This document shows, piece after piece, positions 39,113-48,464 of a stretch of DNA of 64,000 nucleotides (positions are counted from its first letter, which is position 1; every line of letters starts with the position of its first letter). The DNA is taken from positions 1 through 64,000 of the forward strand of contig NZ_LZIS01000027.1 of NCBI RefSeq assembly GCF_001667015.1, written 5' to 3'. The position numbers and the translations under genes were made by a program. The notes below the pieces were generated by a model. It was not told the DNA's origin. It saw only the letters and a list, made by a program, of their open reading frames with translations, and made no database searches. This DNA is from Mycobacterium sp. E3198. GTDB taxonomy: Bacteria; Actinomycetota; Actinomycetes; Mycobacteriales; Mycobacteriaceae.

Positions 39113-39889
39113 ATGGCCACCGTCGTCGCATTCCACGCCCATCCGGACGACGAGGTGGTCCTCACCGGCGGCACGCTCGCCCGGGCGGCCGCGGCCGGGC
39201 ACCGCGTCGTCCTCGTCACCGCGACGGACGGCCGCGTACACAACGACGACAACCAGCTCCGGTTGGACGAATTACGTTCGAGCGCAAGCATTCTCGGAGT
39301 ACACCGGCTCGAGTGCCTCGGCTACGCCGACAGCGGCTACGGTCCCGACTTCTACCCCGATCCACCGGGACGCGTCAGGTTCGGCCGAGCCGACGTCGAC
39401 CAGGCGGCAGGGCGGCTCGCGGCGATACTGCGCGAGGAAGCCGCGGATGTGCTGCTCAGCTACGAGAGCAACGGCGGCTACGGCCACCGCGATCACGTCC
39501 AGGTGCATCGCGTCGGCAAGCGGGCCGCCGAGCTGGCGGCGACGCCGCGAGTGCTGGAGGCGACGATACCGCGCGAATTGCTGACGCGCATCGGGCGTTT
39601 CGCCCGTCTGCTGCGGCTGCCGGCGCCCTACGAACCGGACGTTGCGCGCACCGCCTACGCGCCCAAAGCGACGATCACCCACCGCGTCAACGTCTTCGGG
39701 TTCGCGCGCCACAAGCGCGACGCGATGGCCGCCCACCGCTCGCAGATCGGCAACTCGGCGGCGGCCGCGCGCCTGTTCGGCTTGCTGCTTCGGCTGCCGC
39801 CCCAGGTGTCCGGCGTGCTGTTCCCCTTCGAGTGGTTCGTCGATCCGGCCGTATCGCCGGGCGCTGTACGCCGCGACATCTTCGACTGA
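39113..39889 (+). CDS. LmbE/PIG-L family zinc deacetylase
   Basis: A 258-residue GlcNAc-deacetylase-type protein. Metal ligands: H10, D12-D13 in AHPDDE and H128 in GHRDH (H125 also nearby). Relatives remove acetyl groups from GlcNAc-inositol (MshB), mycothiol conjugates (Mca) or phosphatidylinositol sugars. It is too different from MshB to name. ATG at 39113. The gene is extra between osmC and mutM compared with M. tuberculosis and is bracketed by two copies of an 80-bp direct repeat. Confidence 0.85.
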   Translation: MATVVAFHAHPDDEVVLTGGTLARAAAAGHRVVLVTATDGRVHNDDNQLRLDELRSSASILGVHRLECLGYADSGYGPDFYPDPPGRVRFGRADVDQAAGRLAAILREEAADVLLSYESNGGYGHRDHVQVHRVGKRAAELAATPRVLEATIPRELLTRIGRFARLLRLPAPYEPDVARTAYAPKATITHRVNVFGFARHKRDAMAAHRSQIGNSAAAARLFGLLLRLPPQVSGVLFPFEWFVDPAVSPGAVRRDIFD

Positions 39890-39895
39890 CCCGTC

Positions 39896-39974
39896 GTTGA
39901 GTGTGATCCCCGGGCGACGCCGCGCGCATGTCGTCGCCCTGGGTTCACATTCAAAAGCCCTGCGCGCACGCTCA
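39896..39974. repeat. Small palindromic element, copy B
   Basis: A 79-bp direct-repeat partner of copy A with terminal TGAGTGTG (39898-39905) and CACGCTCA (39967-39974). It starts 6 bp after the deacetylase stop and its last three bases are the mutM stop codon. Similarity to copy A continues weakly about 20 bp into the mutM coding end. Confidence 0.7.
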
Positions 39975-40832
39975 CCGCCGCGGTCGCGGCTGGCATCGCG
40001 GGCAGTAGAACGACGAGCGATTCATGAACTTCTCCCGGCGCATCACCGCGCCGCAGCGCCGGCAGGGTTCGCCTTCGCGGCCGTAGGCGTCCAAAGATCG
40101 GTCGAAGTAGCCCGACTCGCCGTTGACGTTGACGTAGAGCGAGTCGAACGAGGTCCCGCCCTGCGCCAGCGCGTCGCGCATCACGGCGGCGGCGGCGTCC
40201 AGGACGGCGGCCAGTTGGCGCCGGCTCAACGTGTCGGCGATCCGCGCCCCGTTCACCTTGGCCCGCCACAACGCCTCGTCGGCGTAGATGTTGCCGATCC
40301 CCGACACCACCTGCTGGTCGAGCAGCTGGCGTTTGATCTCGGAATGCTTGCGCCGCAACACGTTGACCACCGCGCCGGCATCGAACTTCGGGTCCAGCGG
40401 GTCGCGCGCCAGGTGCGCCACCGGCGCGGGCACCACGCTGCCGTCCACGGTCACCAGGTCGGCCAGCATCCAGCCGCCGAAGGTGCGCTGGTCGGCGAAG
40501 CTCAGCACGGTCCCGTCGTCGAGCAGCGCGGAGATGCGGACGTGGTCGGCGCGCGGCACCTTCCCGAGCAGCATCTGCCCGCTCATGCCGAGGTGCACCA
40601 CGAGCGCGGTGTCCGGGTCGGCCGGGCCGTCCAGCAGCAGCCACAGGTACTTGCCGCGCCGATCGGTTCCGGCGATCCGCGCGTCGAGCAGCCGGGCGGT
40701 GAGATCGGCGGGCCCCGCCTCGTGGCGGCGCACGGCGCGCGGATGATGCACCCGGACCGCGGTGATCGTCTTGCCCGCCACGCGGGCCTGCAAGCCGCGG
40801 CGCACCACCTCGACTTCGGGCAGTTCGGGCAT
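39972..40832 (-). CDS. mutM: Formamidopyrimidine-DNA glycosylase
   Basis: A 286-residue Fpg that removes 8-oxoguanine and other oxidised purines and nicks the abasic site. The catalytic N-terminus PELPEVE follows Met1. The H2TH helix region ([17 protein letters not shown]) and the C-terminal zinc finger CRRCGAV...[10 protein letters not shown] are complete. It lies 3 bp after rnc in the run DUF177-rnc-mutM. Confidence 0.97.
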   Translation of the reverse strand: MPELPEVEVVRRGLQARVAGKTITAVRVHHPRAVRRHEAGPADLTARLLDARIAGTDRRGKYLWLLLDGPADPDTALVVHLGMSGQMLLGKVPRADHVRISALLDDGTVLSFADQRTFGGWMLADLVTVDGSVVPAPVAHLARDPLDPKFDAGAVVNVLRRKHSEIKRQLLDQQVVSGIGNIYADEALWRAKVNGARIADTLSRRQLAAVLDAAAAVMRDALAQGGTSFDSLYVNVNGESGYFDRSLDAYGREGEPCRRCGAVMRREKFMNRSSFYCPRCQPRPRR

Positions 40833-40835
40833 CGG

Positions 40836-41549
40836 CTACGCGGACGTCTTGTCCGCGGTGTCCAGCGCCTCCAGCGCCTTCCAGGTCGCGGCCGCGGCCT
40901 TCTGCTCGGCCTCCTTCTTGGAGCGGCCGACCCCCGACCCGTATTCGGTGTCCATCACGACGACCACCGCCGTGAATTCCTTGTCGTGGTCGGGTCCGGT
41001 GGAGGTCACCAGGTACGACGGTGCGCCCATGCCGCGCGCCGCGGTCAGCTCCTGCAAGCTGGTCTTCCAGTCCAGCCCGGCCCCCAGCGTGGGCGCGGCG
41101 TCCAGCAGCGGGCCGAACAGCCGCAGGATCACCTCACGCGCGGTGTCGATCCCGTGCTGCAGGTAGATGGCGCCCAGCAGGGACTCCATGCCGTCGGCCA
41201 GGATGCTCGACTTGTCGGCCCCGCCGGTGTTCGCCTCGCCGCGGCCCAGCAGCAGGTGCACGCCAAGGCCCGCGTCGGACAGCTTCCGCGCGACGTCGGC
41301 CAGCGCCTGGGTGTTGACCACGCTGGCCCGCAGCTTGGCCAGGTCGCCCTCCGACCGGTCGGGGTGACGGTGGTAGAGCTCGTCGGTGATGGTCAGGCCC
41401 AGGACCGCGTCACCGAGAAACTCCAGCCGTTCGTTGGTCGGCAGCCCGCCGTGTTCGTAGGCGTAACTGCGGTGCGTCAACGCCAGCGACAGCAGTTCGT
41501 CGGGCAGGTCGGCCCCGAGAGCCTCCAGCAGGGCTTGCCGCGACGTCAC
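40836..41549 (-). CDS. rnc: Ribonuclease III
   Basis: A 237-residue RNase III that cuts double-stranded RNA, including rRNA precursors. Signature [14 protein letters not shown] (E43, D47) and the second acidic pair in [11 protein letters not shown]. The C-terminal double-stranded RNA-binding domain spans about 163-232 ([14 protein letters not shown]...[16 protein letters not shown]). The GTG at 41549 overlaps the TGA of the DUF177 gene by 4 bp. Confidence 0.97.
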   Translation of the reverse strand: MTSRQALLEALGADLPDELLSLALTHRSYAYEHGGLPTNERLEFLGDAVLGLTITDELYHRHPDRSEGDLAKLRASVVNTQALADVARKLSDAGLGVHLLLGRGEANTGGADKSSILADGMESLLGAIYLQHGIDTAREVILRLFGPLLDAAPTLGAGLDWKTSLQELTAARGMGAPSYLVTSTGPDHDKEFTAVVVVMDTEYGSGVGRSKKEAEQKAAAATWKALEALDTADKTSA

Positions 41550-42127
41550 CGCTCGTCCCGCTTGGTTTCCGGCGGCAACATGTCGGCCAGCTTGGCCCAG
41601 CGCGGGTCGATGCGGTCGTGGTGATGGCCGGGCTCGGCGGCGAGGGCGACACCGCAGTCGGGGCACAACCCCGGGCAGTCCGGGCTGCACACCGGCGAAA
41701 ACGGCAACTCCAGCCCGACGGCGTCGATGATCGGCTGCTCGAGATCGATGGTGTCGTCGACGATGTGGCCTACCTCGTCCTCCTCGGTGGTCGCCTCGGT
41801 CGTGCTGTCCGGATACGCGAAAAGCTCGGTCAGCCTGACCTCGACGCGCCCGTTGACCGGCGTCAGGCACCGGGCGCATTCGCCGACGGTCGGCGCGGCG
41901 ACCGTGCCGGTCACCAGCACGCCCTCCGACACCGACTGGATTTGCAGGTCCATCTCCACCGGGGCGCCCTGTTCGATCGCGATCATCGGCAGTCCGATGC
42001 GCGACGGGCTGGGCACGGTGTTGCGCAGGGTGACCATCGCTCCCGGGCGCCGGCCGAGTCGGGTGATGTCGAGCCGCATCGGCGAGGTCGCATGGCGCTG
42101 CGTCGTGCTGCTGTGCTGCCTCGTCAT
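41546..42127 (-). CDS. DUF177/YceD protein (Rv2926c ortholog)
   Basis: A 193-residue YceD family protein linked with 23S rRNA and ribosome assembly in other bacteria. It carries ECARCLTPV and, near the end, [13 protein letters not shown], which may bind zinc. An acidic stretch [11 protein letters not shown] lies between. Unlike many genomes, rpmF does not follow; rnc does, by a 4-bp overlap. Confidence 0.92.
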   Translation of the reverse strand: MTRQHSSTTQRHATSPMRLDITRLGRRPGAMVTLRNTVPSPSRIGLPMIAIEQGAPVEMDLQIQSVSEGVLVTGTVAAPTVGECARCLTPVNGRVEVRLTELFAYPDSTTEATTEEDEVGHIVDDTIDLEQPIIDAVGLELPFSPVCSPDCPGLCPDCGVALAAEPGHHHDRIDPRWAKLADMLPPETKRDER

Positions 42128-42190
42128 AGAAGAAATCCTACGGCGCGGCGCGCGTAAGGAAAGGGCGTTGACGGGGTCCCGGGCGGTCAG

Positions 42191-42245
42191 GCCCGATGGC
42201 GGCGACCCGCATTGCCCGGCTACGCCGCGCTTGCGATCGCCGTCA
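42191..42245. repeat. Intergenic stem-loop element, copy 2
   Basis: Arms GGCGGCGA (42198-42205) and TCGCCGTC (42237-42244) can pair with one G-T wobble. Compared with copy 1 (16002-16083) the third pair changes from T-A to C-G, a compensating change. It lies just after the sepIVA stop (which it overlaps) and before the DUF177 gene, both leftward. Possible terminator. Confidence 0.5.
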
Positions 42246-42986
42246 GCGCGTCGCGTAGTCGTGGGTGCCGGCGGCCGTACGGAGCTGGTGGCGACCGCGG
42301 CCGACGGACCGCAGGGTGCCGTTGAGGAATTCCTCGAACTCGGCCAGCTTGTTATCGACGTAGATGTCGCACTCGCCGCGCAGCCGGTCGGCCTCGGCGT
42401 GCGCAGTGTCGATGAGGCGGGTGGCCTCGGCGTTGGCCGCCTCCACCACGCTGTTCTGCGACACCAGCCGCTGCTGCTCCTTGATGCCCTCCTGCACGGC
42501 CTTCTCGTAGGAGATGTTGCCGTTCTCGATCAGCCGGTCGGCTTCGGCCTGGGCGCGGCCGACGCTGGCCTCGTACTCGCGTTTCGCCGCCGTGGCGATG
42601 CGGATCGACTCCTCGCGAGCCTCCCCGACCATCCGCTCGCTGTGCTGGCGGGCCTCGTTGACCATCCGGTCGGCCTGCGCTTTCGCGTCGGAGAGCAGCC
42701 GGTCCGCCTCCGCGCGCGCGTGGTTGAGCATCGACTCGGACTCCGTCGTCGCCGACGAGACCATCGATTCGGCGTGCGACTTGGCGTCCTGCAGCATCGA
42801 ATCGCGCGCGTCGAGCACGTCCTGGGCGTCGTCCAGCTCGCCGGGGATCGCGTCCTTGATGTCGTCGATCAGTTCCAGCACGTCACCGCGCGGCACGACA
42901 CAGCCGGCCGTCATCGGCACACCGCGCGCCTCTTCCACGATGGCGCCCAGCTCGTCGAGCGCCTCAAAAACTCGGTACACGGCCAT
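42243..42986 (-). CDS. sepIVA: SepIVA, DivIVA-domain septation protein
   Basis: A 247-residue coiled-coil protein, Rv2927c ortholog. MAVYRVFEALDELGAIVEEA at the front is DivIVA-like; from about 60 to 225 it is a continuous Ala/Glu/Arg coiled coil. SepIVA is needed for septum formation and cell wall growth in mycobacteria. In M. tuberculosis the large PDIM/PGL lipid locus begins after this gene; here the permease of Rv2963 follows at once. Confidence 0.94.
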   Translation of the reverse strand: MAVYRVFEALDELGAIVEEARGVPMTAGCVVPRGDVLELIDDIKDAIPGELDDAQDVLDARDSMLQDAKSHAESMVSSATTESESMLNHARAEADRLLSDAKAQADRMVNEARQHSERMVGEAREESIRIATAAKREYEASVGRAQAEADRLIENGNISYEKAVQEGIKEQQRLVSQNSVVEAANAEATRLIDTAHAEADRLRGECDIYVDNKLAEFEEFLNGTLRSVGRGRHQLRTAAGTHDYATR

Positions 42987-43331
42987 GCCCTCCTGGCGTC
43001 TCGCAAAAAAGCTTCGTTGTTACCAGTGTGCCTGCTGTTGCCTCTGTGACAGCGGTGGCGACGCCGGTGTGTCGAACATTTGCCCGCTGAACAGGGCCGC
43101 GGCGAGTGAAATCCATAGCTTTTGCCCGTTCGCGCCATGCCGCGGGCCCAACCGCCGCGCGGGGTTCGTCAGTCCATATTCTTTTGCCCGGTCCCCGCAC
43201 CGATTGTGGAGCCATTCTAGAGAAAACGGCGACCATAGCCCCGAAAACGCCCCCGGCGCCCTTGACCTATACCCCATGGGGGTATAGGTTGGCTGACGAT
43301 TCGGCCCGAGCGAACCGAAGGGGAGGACTCG
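42987..43331. other. Divergent intergenic region at the missing PDIM/PGL locus
   Basis: 345 bp between sepIVA (leftward) and the permease (rightward). No gene is recognised. The right end holds the RicR-type operator and promoter (43262-43290). The left part must hold the sepIVA promoter; no -35/-10 pair is convincing. In M. tuberculosis this is where tesA to the PGL genes lie, so this is the undisturbed or deleted junction. Confidence 0.5.
43262..43290 (+). promoter_or_regulatory. Promoter with CsoR/RicR-type copper operator
   Basis: A near-perfect palindrome with 11-bp arms ACCTATACCCC (43265-43275) and GGGGTATAGGT (43279-43289) around ATG. It has the G/C-tract form of CsoR/RicR-family operators. 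TTGACC (43262-43267) and TAGGTT (43285-43290) are spaced 17 bp, a good SigA promoter, and the palindrome covers both. Bound repressor would block RNA polymerase. In M. tuberculosis the orthologous gene Rv2963 belongs to the copper-responsive RicR regulon. Confidence 0.8.
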
Positions 43332-44513
43332 ATGAGGGTGCTGGCGGCGGTCGGTCATGCCTTGGGGCTGGCCGGGTCGATGACCTGGGAAATCCTGTGG
43401 GCGCTGATCCTCGGCTTCGCCTTGTCGGCGGTGGTGCAGGCCGTGGTGCGCCGGTCGACGATCGTGTCGCTGATGGGCGACGACCGGCCGCGCACGCTGG
43501 CGGTCGCGGCCGGGCTGGGTGCGGCCTCGTCGTCGTGCTCGTACGCCGCGGTCGCCCTGGCGCGCTCGCTGTTCCGCAAAGGCGCCAACTTCACCGCCGC
43601 GATGGCATTCGAGATCGGTTCCACCAACCTCGTGGTCGAGTTGGGCATCATCCTGGCCCTGCTGATGGGCTGGCAGTTCACCGCCGCGGAATTCGTCGGC
43701 GGCCCGCTGATGATCGTGGCGCTCGCCGTGCTGTTCCGGCTGTTCGTGCGGTCCCGGCTCGTCGACGCCGCCCGCGAGCAGGCCGAGCGCGGCATCGCCG
43801 GCTCCATGGAAGGCCATGCCGCCATGGACATGTCGATCCAAAAAGAGGGCTCGTTTTGGCGGCGGCTGCTGTCCCCGCAGGGCTTCACCTCGGTCTCGCA
43901 CGTGTTCGTGATGGAGTGGTTGGCGATCCTGCGGGATCTCGTCCTGGGTCTGCTGATCGCGGGTGCCATCGCGGCGTGGGTGCCCGAAAGCTTTTGGCGG
44001 ATCTTCTTTTTGACCGATCACCCGGTCTGGTCGGCGTTGTGGGGGCCGATCGTGGGACCGATCGTCGCGATCGCGTCGTTCGTGTGCTCGATCGGCAACG
44101 TGCCGCTGGCCGCGGTGCTGTGGAACGGGGGTATCAGCTTCGGCGGCGTCATCGCCTTCATCTACGCCGACCTGCTGATCCTGCCGATCCTGAACATCTA
44201 CCGCAAGTACTACGGCACGAAGATGATGCTGACGCTGCTCGGCACCTTCTACGCCGCGATGGTCGCCGCCGGCTATCTGGTCGAGTTGCTTTTCGGCACA
44301 ACGGGTCTCATACCAAGCGAGCGCAACGCCACGGTGCTGGAGGCGTCGGTCTCCTGGAACTACACCACCTGGCTCAACATCGCCTTCCTCGTCATCGCGG
44401 CGGTCCTGATCGTGCGATTCGTCACCTCGGGCGGAGTCCCGATGCTACGGATGATGGGCGGCTCCCCCGCGGCGATGGACGGTCACCACGATCACAGCCA
44501 TCAAGGCGACTGA
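43332..44513 (+). CDS. DUF318/ArsP-type permease (Rv2963 ortholog), copper-regulated
   Basis: A 393-residue membrane protein with about 9-10 helices in two similar halves. The paired motifs SSSCSYAAVALARS and ASFVCSIGNVPLAAVLW, each with one Cys, are typical of the UPF0718 permease family, and His-rich MDGHHDHSHQGD closes the protein. An intracellular Met/His loop lies near residue 160 (MEGHAAMDMS). Metal transport or handling is likely from the operator upstream and the His/Met/Cys residues, but the substrate is not proven. ATG at 43332 with GGGAGGA 5 bases upstream. Confidence 0.88.
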   Translation: MRVLAAVGHALGLAGSMTWEILWALILGFALSAVVQAVVRRSTIVSLMGDDRPRTLAVAAGLGAASSSCSYAAVALARSLFRKGANFTAAMAFEIGSTNLVVELGIILALLMGWQFTAAEFVGGPLMIVALAVLFRLFVRSRLVDAAREQAERGIAGSMEGHAAMDMSIQKEGSFWRRLLSPQGFTSVSHVFVMEWLAILRDLVLGLLIAGAIAAWVPESFWRIFFLTDHPVWSALWGPIVGPIVAIASFVCSIGNVPLAAVLWNGGISFGGVIAFIYADLLILPILNIYRKYYGTKMMLTLLGTFYAAMVAAGYLVELLFGTTGLIPSERNATVLEASVSWNYTTWLNIAFLVIAAVLIVRFVTSGGVPMLRMMGGSPAAMDGHHDHSHQGD

Positions 44514-44536
44514 CGGCTGTGGCGCAGGGTTGAGGG

Positions 44537-45019
44537 TCAGGGGCGCGCCGACAGCTTCTCCCGCATCCGGCGGTTCACCGGTTCGGGCAGCAGCTCCGAC
44601 ACGTCGCCGCCCAGCAGCGCGACCTCCTTGGCCAGCGAGGAGGACACGAACGAATAGCGCGGCGTGGTGGCGACGAAAAACGTGTCCACACCGGCGATGT
44701 GCTTGTTCATCTGCGCCATCTGCAGCTCGTATTCGAAGTCGGTCCCGGTGCGCAGGCCCTTCACGATGGCGGTCATCCCCCGCGACCTGACGAAGTCGAC
44801 GACCAGGCCCTGGCCGGACTCCACCCGTAGGTTGCCCAGGTGCGTCGTCGACTCCTCGATCATCGCGATCCGCTCGTCGAGCTCGAACATGCCCTTCTTG
44901 GCGGGGTTGACCAGGATCGCCACCACCACCTCGTCGAACTGGGCCGAGGCGCGTTCGAAGACGTCGATGTGGCCCAACGTCACCGGGTCAAACGAGCCCG
45001 GGCAAACCGCGCCGCTCAT
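44537..45019 (-). CDS. coaD: Phosphopantetheine adenylyltransferase
   Basis: A 160-residue CoaD converting 4'-phosphopantetheine and ATP to dephospho-CoA. The nucleotidyltransferase motif [10 protein letters not shown] (T14-x-x-G-H17) is intact and the late [12 protein letters not shown] replaces the ISSTxxR signature. It is 22 bp after rsmD. The purU gene found beside Rv2963 in M. tuberculosis is absent. Confidence 0.97.
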   Translation of the reverse strand: MSGAVCPGSFDPVTLGHIDVFERASAQFDEVVVAILVNPAKKGMFELDERIAMIEESTTHLGNLRVESGQGLVVDFVRSRGMTAIVKGLRTGTDFEYELQMAQMNKHIAGVDTFFVATTPRYSFVSSSLAKEVALLGGDVSELLPEPVNRRMREKLSARP

Positions 45020-45041
45020 AAGCGTGACGCTACACGCCCGG

Positions 45042-45596
45042 CTAGGTGTGTTCGGCCAGCTCCAAACGGGTGTCGCCGTACACGCGCTCGGGCCACACCG
45101 ACCAGCCCGCCGGCCAGGTCAGCGGCGCGCCGGCGGCCGGACGCTCCACGGCCGCAACGGTTCCCTCGCGCACCCAGCCGTGTGTGCTCAGCGCGGCCAG
45201 CACGGCGCCCAGCTCCGCGGTGTCGGTGTCGTAAGGCGGGTCGGCCAGCACCAGGTCGACCGCGGACGAGGCGCCGGCCGCCAGCACCGTCGCCACCGCG
45301 CCGCGGCGCAGGGTCGCGCCGGGCAGCCCCAGTGCCTCGATGTTGCGCGCGATGACGGCCGCGGTCCGCGGGTCGGACTCCACGAACAGTGCCGAGGCGG
45401 CCCCCCTCGACAGGGCCTCCAGCCCCAGCGCGCCCGAACCGGCGTACAGGTCCAGCACCGCCAGACCGGCCAGGTCCCGGCGTGCGGTGACGATGTTGAA
45501 GAGCGATTCGCGCACCCGGTCGGTGGTGGGTCTGGTGCCCCGCGACGGGACGGTGATGCGCCGCCCCCCGGCGGCGCCGCCGATGATCCGGGTCAC
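45042..45596 (-). CDS. rsmD: 16S rRNA (guanine966-N2)-methyltransferase RsmD
   Basis: A 184-residue Rossmann-fold methyltransferase. SAM-binding [12 protein letters not shown] (47-58) and catalytic DPPY (119-122) are complete; [13 protein letters not shown] is the family front motif. GTG start at 45596, 10 bp after the VKOR gene. The pyruvate carboxylase gene that lies between these two in M. tuberculosis is missing. Confidence 0.96.
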   Translation of the reverse strand: MTRIIGGAAGGRRITVPSRGTRPTTDRVRESLFNIVTARRDLAGLAVLDLYAGSGALGLEALSRGAASALFVESDPRTAAVIARNIEALGLPGATLRRGAVATVLAAGASSAVDLVLADPPYDTDTAELGAVLAALSTHGWVREGTVAAVERPAAGAPLTWPAGWSVWPERVYGDTRLELAEHT

Positions 45597-45606
45597 GCGC
45601 GGACGT

Positions 45607-46245
45607 TCACAACAGGGTGGACCAGTAGTCCCAGAACCGCACCATGATCAGCAGGAACACCGCCGTGAACCACAGCGCGGCGATCGACCACCGCCACTGG
45701 TAGGCAACCTGCAGCGGAGGAGTTCGCAGCGCCGGACGAAACGCGATCGACGCGACCACCACCAGCAGCGCGATGGTGACCACCCAGACCACCATGCAGT
45801 AGGGGCACAACGCCCCGATGCGGTAGAGGCTCTGGAAGATCAGCCAGTGCACGAACACCGAACCGGCCAGCACGCCGACCGTCAGGCCAACCCAATACCA
45901 CTGCGGCAGAGGAACTTTCGCGACCGCCAGGACGCCGGTGACGACCACCACGGTGAAGCCCACCAGCCCGAGCAGCGGGTTGGGGAAGCCCAGCACCGAC
46001 GCCTGCGGGGTGATCATCACCGAGCCGCACGACAGGATCGGGTTGATGTTGCACGACGGGACGTACGCCGGGTTGAGCAGGAGGTCGATCTTCTCCACGG
46101 TCAGCGTCATGGAGGCGACCAGGCCGATCACGCCGGCGATCAGCACCCACCACGCGCTGGGGGCGGGTACGCGCGGCCGGGGCGGTGCCTCCGGTGTCTC
46201 GCCGCCGGCGTCCTCGGCGGGTTGCGCTGACACCGGGGTCGCCAT
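45607..46245 (-). CDS. Vitamin K epoxide reductase (VKOR) family protein
   Basis: A 212-residue membrane protein with about five helices, Rv2968c ortholog. Cysteine pairs C65/C73 (loop CNINPILSC) and C147/C150 (CPYC) form the VKOR relay that reoxidises DsbA with quinone. It shares one base (TGATG) with the DsbA-like gene upstream, giving a two-gene disulfide-forming unit. Confidence 0.93.
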   Translation of the reverse strand: MATPVSAQPAEDAGGETPEAPPRPRVPAPSAWWVLIAGVIGLVASMTLTVEKIDLLLNPAYVPSCNINPILSCGSVMITPQASVLGFPNPLLGLVGFTVVVVTGVLAVAKVPLPQWYWVGLTVGVLAGSVFVHWLIFQSLYRIGALCPYCMVVWVVTIALLVVVASIAFRPALRTPPLQVAYQWRWSIAALWFTAVFLLIMVRFWDYWSTLL

Positions 46246-47006
46246 CAGGCCGCGGGAGAGACGGCGGTGTCGATGCCCGGCACGTCGCCCACGATCGACT
46301 TGATCTTGGCGACCAGCGCATCGGGCGTCGACGGGTCGTAGTCCTGGCCGTTGATCTTGATGGTCGGCGTCGCGTTGATGTTCGCCTTCGCGGCCTCCCC
46401 GGCGACCCTGGACAGGTACTTGCCGCTGTTGATGCAGTCGGGGACCTTGCCCACGACGCCGTCGACGCGGGCGATTTCGATCAGCCGCGCGTTGTCGGGG
46501 AAGTTGGTGCCGCGTTCGTCGGGCTGAATCTGCGGGCTGAACAGCGCGCTGTGGAAGCGGCGGAACGCGTCGATGGATTCGTCGGCGACGCACAGCGCCG
46601 CCGCGCCCGCCCTCGACGAATAGTTGTTGTTCTTCTGGTTGTCGAGGATCGCCACCATCGAGTAATCGGCCGCGATGGCGCCGATGTCGATGAGCTTGGA
46701 CACCGTCGGCCCGAAGGTCCGCTCGAAGTTACCGCAGGCCGGGCAGAGGAAGTCCTCGTAGAACGTCACGACGGCCTTGGGGTTGTTGGTGCCCGGCTGG
46801 GTGACCACCTTGCCCGACGTCACCCGGACGGTGTCGCCCTCCCCCGTGGCGCCGCCCTTCTTGTGATGCGACGTGACGATGTAGAAGACGAGCGCGACCG
46901 CGAAGATCACGATGAACGCGGTGCCGCCGATCTGGACGAGTCGGCCGGATTTGCCGGTGGCGGACTTGACATCGAATCGCGGGGGACGCTTGGGTTTGTC
47001 GGCCAC
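46245..47006 (-). CDS. DsbA-like thioredoxin-fold oxidoreductase (Rv2969c ortholog)
   Basis: A 253-residue exported protein with one N-terminal membrane anchor (about 24-45). The active site is C88-P-A-C91, the cis-Pro loop is NATPTIK, and a second Cys pair (ALCVAD, PDCINSG) sits in the helical insert, as in mycobacterial DsbA. It makes disulfides in exported proteins and is recycled by the VKOR protein encoded next. GTG start at 47006. Confidence 0.94.
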   Translation of the reverse strand: MADKPKRPPRFDVKSATGKSGRLVQIGGTAFIVIFAVALVFYIVTSHHKKGGATGEGDTVRVTSGKVVTQPGTNNPKAVVTFYEDFLCPACGNFERTFGPTVSKLIDIGAIAADYSMVAILDNQKNNNYSSRAGAAALCVADESIDAFRRFHSALFSPQIQPDERGTNFPDNARLIEIARVDGVVGKVPDCINSGKYLSRVAGEAAKANINATPTIKINGQDYDPSTPDALVAKIKSIVGDVPGIDTAVSPAA

Positions 47007-47087
47007 AGGTTCGCTGATCCTTCGGTGCGGGCCCGACCGGCGGTCGGACGGAGGCGCCTCTAGAGTACCGGCGAATCGCCCGACGGC

Positions 47088-48200
47088 TCAGGCGCGGCTC
47101 AGGTGGGCGCGCAGAGCCGAAACGAGCTCGCTCGTACCGACGGCGCTGTCGCCGCCCAGCTGAAACAGGTTCGCGAAGCCGTGGGTCAGCGACCCCATGT
47201 AACGCAGGTCCACCGGGGTGCCGGCGGCCTGCAGCGCCGCCGCGTAGGCCTCACCCTCGTCGCGCAACGGGTCGAAGCCGCCGACCGCGATCAACGCGGG
47301 CGCCAGGCCCGACAGCGACTCGGCGAGCAGCGGCGACACCCGCGGGTCGGTCGGGTCGAACGCCTTGAGGTACTGCGCGGTGAACCAGTCCATGTCGCGG
47401 CGGGTCAGCAGGAAGCCGCGGGCGAACAGGCTCATGGACCGGGTTTGCGCGGTGAAGTCCGTCCGCGGGTAGATCAGCCACTGCAGCACCGGGGCCGGCC
47501 CCCCCTCGTCGCGCGCCAGCCGGGCGACCACGGCGGCCAGGTTGCCCCCGGCGCTGTCGCCGCCGACGGCGACCCGCCCGGGGGTCGCGCCGAGCTCACC
47601 GGCGTGCTCGTGGGCCCACCGGAAGGCCGCATAGGCGTCCTCGACGGCGGCCGGGGCCGGGTGCTCGGGGGCCAGCCGGTAGCCGATCGACAACACGTGG
47701 ACGCCGGCGTCACGGCAGGTCAGCCGGCACAGCGAGTCGTGGGTGTCCAGGTCGCCGATCACCCAGCCGCCGCCGTGGTAGAAGACCAGCAGGGGCGCGG
47801 CGGCCCCGCCGGGCGGACGGTAGTGCCGCGCGCGGATCTCGCCAGCCGGCCCGGGCAGCGACAGGTCCTCGACCTCGACGTGAATCTGCGGCCCGGGTAA
47901 ACCCACGAGCGTCTCCCGCATCTGGGCGCGGGACGCGGCCGGCTCGTCGTCGACGACGAGGCCGTCGATGCCGACGGCGCGCAGCCCCGACAGCATCAGC
48001 TGAAGCGTGGGATCGAGCGTGTTGCCGTCGATGATGACCGAACGGCCGTGGAACAGCGCCCGCTTGGCGGCGGTCGGGATCCACGGAATGACCTTGACGC
48101 CGGCGGTGGTGACGACGCCCTGGACGCGACTGAGCCAGCGCATCGGTGCGCGTTTGGCACCAAGGTCGAGGTCCGGCATCCCCGGCAGGCTTCTGGTCAT
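47088..48200 (-). CDS. lipN: Esterase/lipase LipN (hormone-sensitive lipase family)
   Basis: A 370-residue alpha/beta hydrolase. Oxyanion HGGGW (142-146), nucleophile S216 in GGDSAGGN, Asp in GGFDPLRDEGE and His in GSLTHGFANLFQ. It hydrolyses short-chain esters and lipids. The ATG at 48200 fits the family length (about 376 in M. tuberculosis). Divergent from the aldo-keto reductase gene, with 264 bp between. Confidence 0.93.
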   Translation of the reverse strand: MTRSLPGMPDLDLGAKRAPMRWLSRVQGVVTTAGVKVIPWIPTAAKRALFHGRSVIIDGNTLDPTLQLMLSGLRAVGIDGLVVDDEPAASRAQMRETLVGLPGPQIHVEVEDLSLPGPAGEIRARHYRPPGGAAAPLLVFYHGGGWVIGDLDTHDSLCRLTCRDAGVHVLSIGYRLAPEHPAPAAVEDAYAAFRWAHEHAGELGATPGRVAVGGDSAGGNLAAVVARLARDEGGPAPVLQWLIYPRTDFTAQTRSMSLFARGFLLTRRDMDWFTAQYLKAFDPTDPRVSPLLAESLSGLAPALIAVGGFDPLRDEGEAYAAALQAAGTPVDLRYMGSLTHGFANLFQLGGDSAVGTSELVSALRAHLSRA

Positions 48201-48464
48201 AGCTGCTCCTGCTCCCCCTGCACATTCGTCGCGACGCTCGCCGACGGAAATTGGATACCCACTACGGCGTGCCGCGCGGACAACTCTACGTCGTCGCCCA
48301 CTAGCCGTATTTCGGCCACAGTGCGCGGGGCCGCGGCACGCCCCCGACCAGCTAGTGATTAGGTGCTTATCCGGCTGGGTAATATCGTGGTCCCCAAGTC
48401 GGTGAACCCCGAGATCGAACACGTCGGGTCCTGATTTACGAACCTTCAATTCACAGGTAGGTGA
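48201..48464. other. Divergent lipN / aldo-keto reductase intergenic region
   Basis: 264 bp without a credible gene. The right end carries AGGTAGG 4 bases before the reductase ATG. TAATAT near 48381 could be a -10 for the reductase but no good -35 is placed 16-18 bp upstream. The stretch 48355-48460 is AT-richer than its surroundings, as expected for a promoter region. Confidence 0.35.

Noticed and set aside
43106-43287. Small plus-strand frame in the sepIVA-permease gap
   Set aside because: No conserved sequence or ribosome site, and it runs through the operator and promoter.
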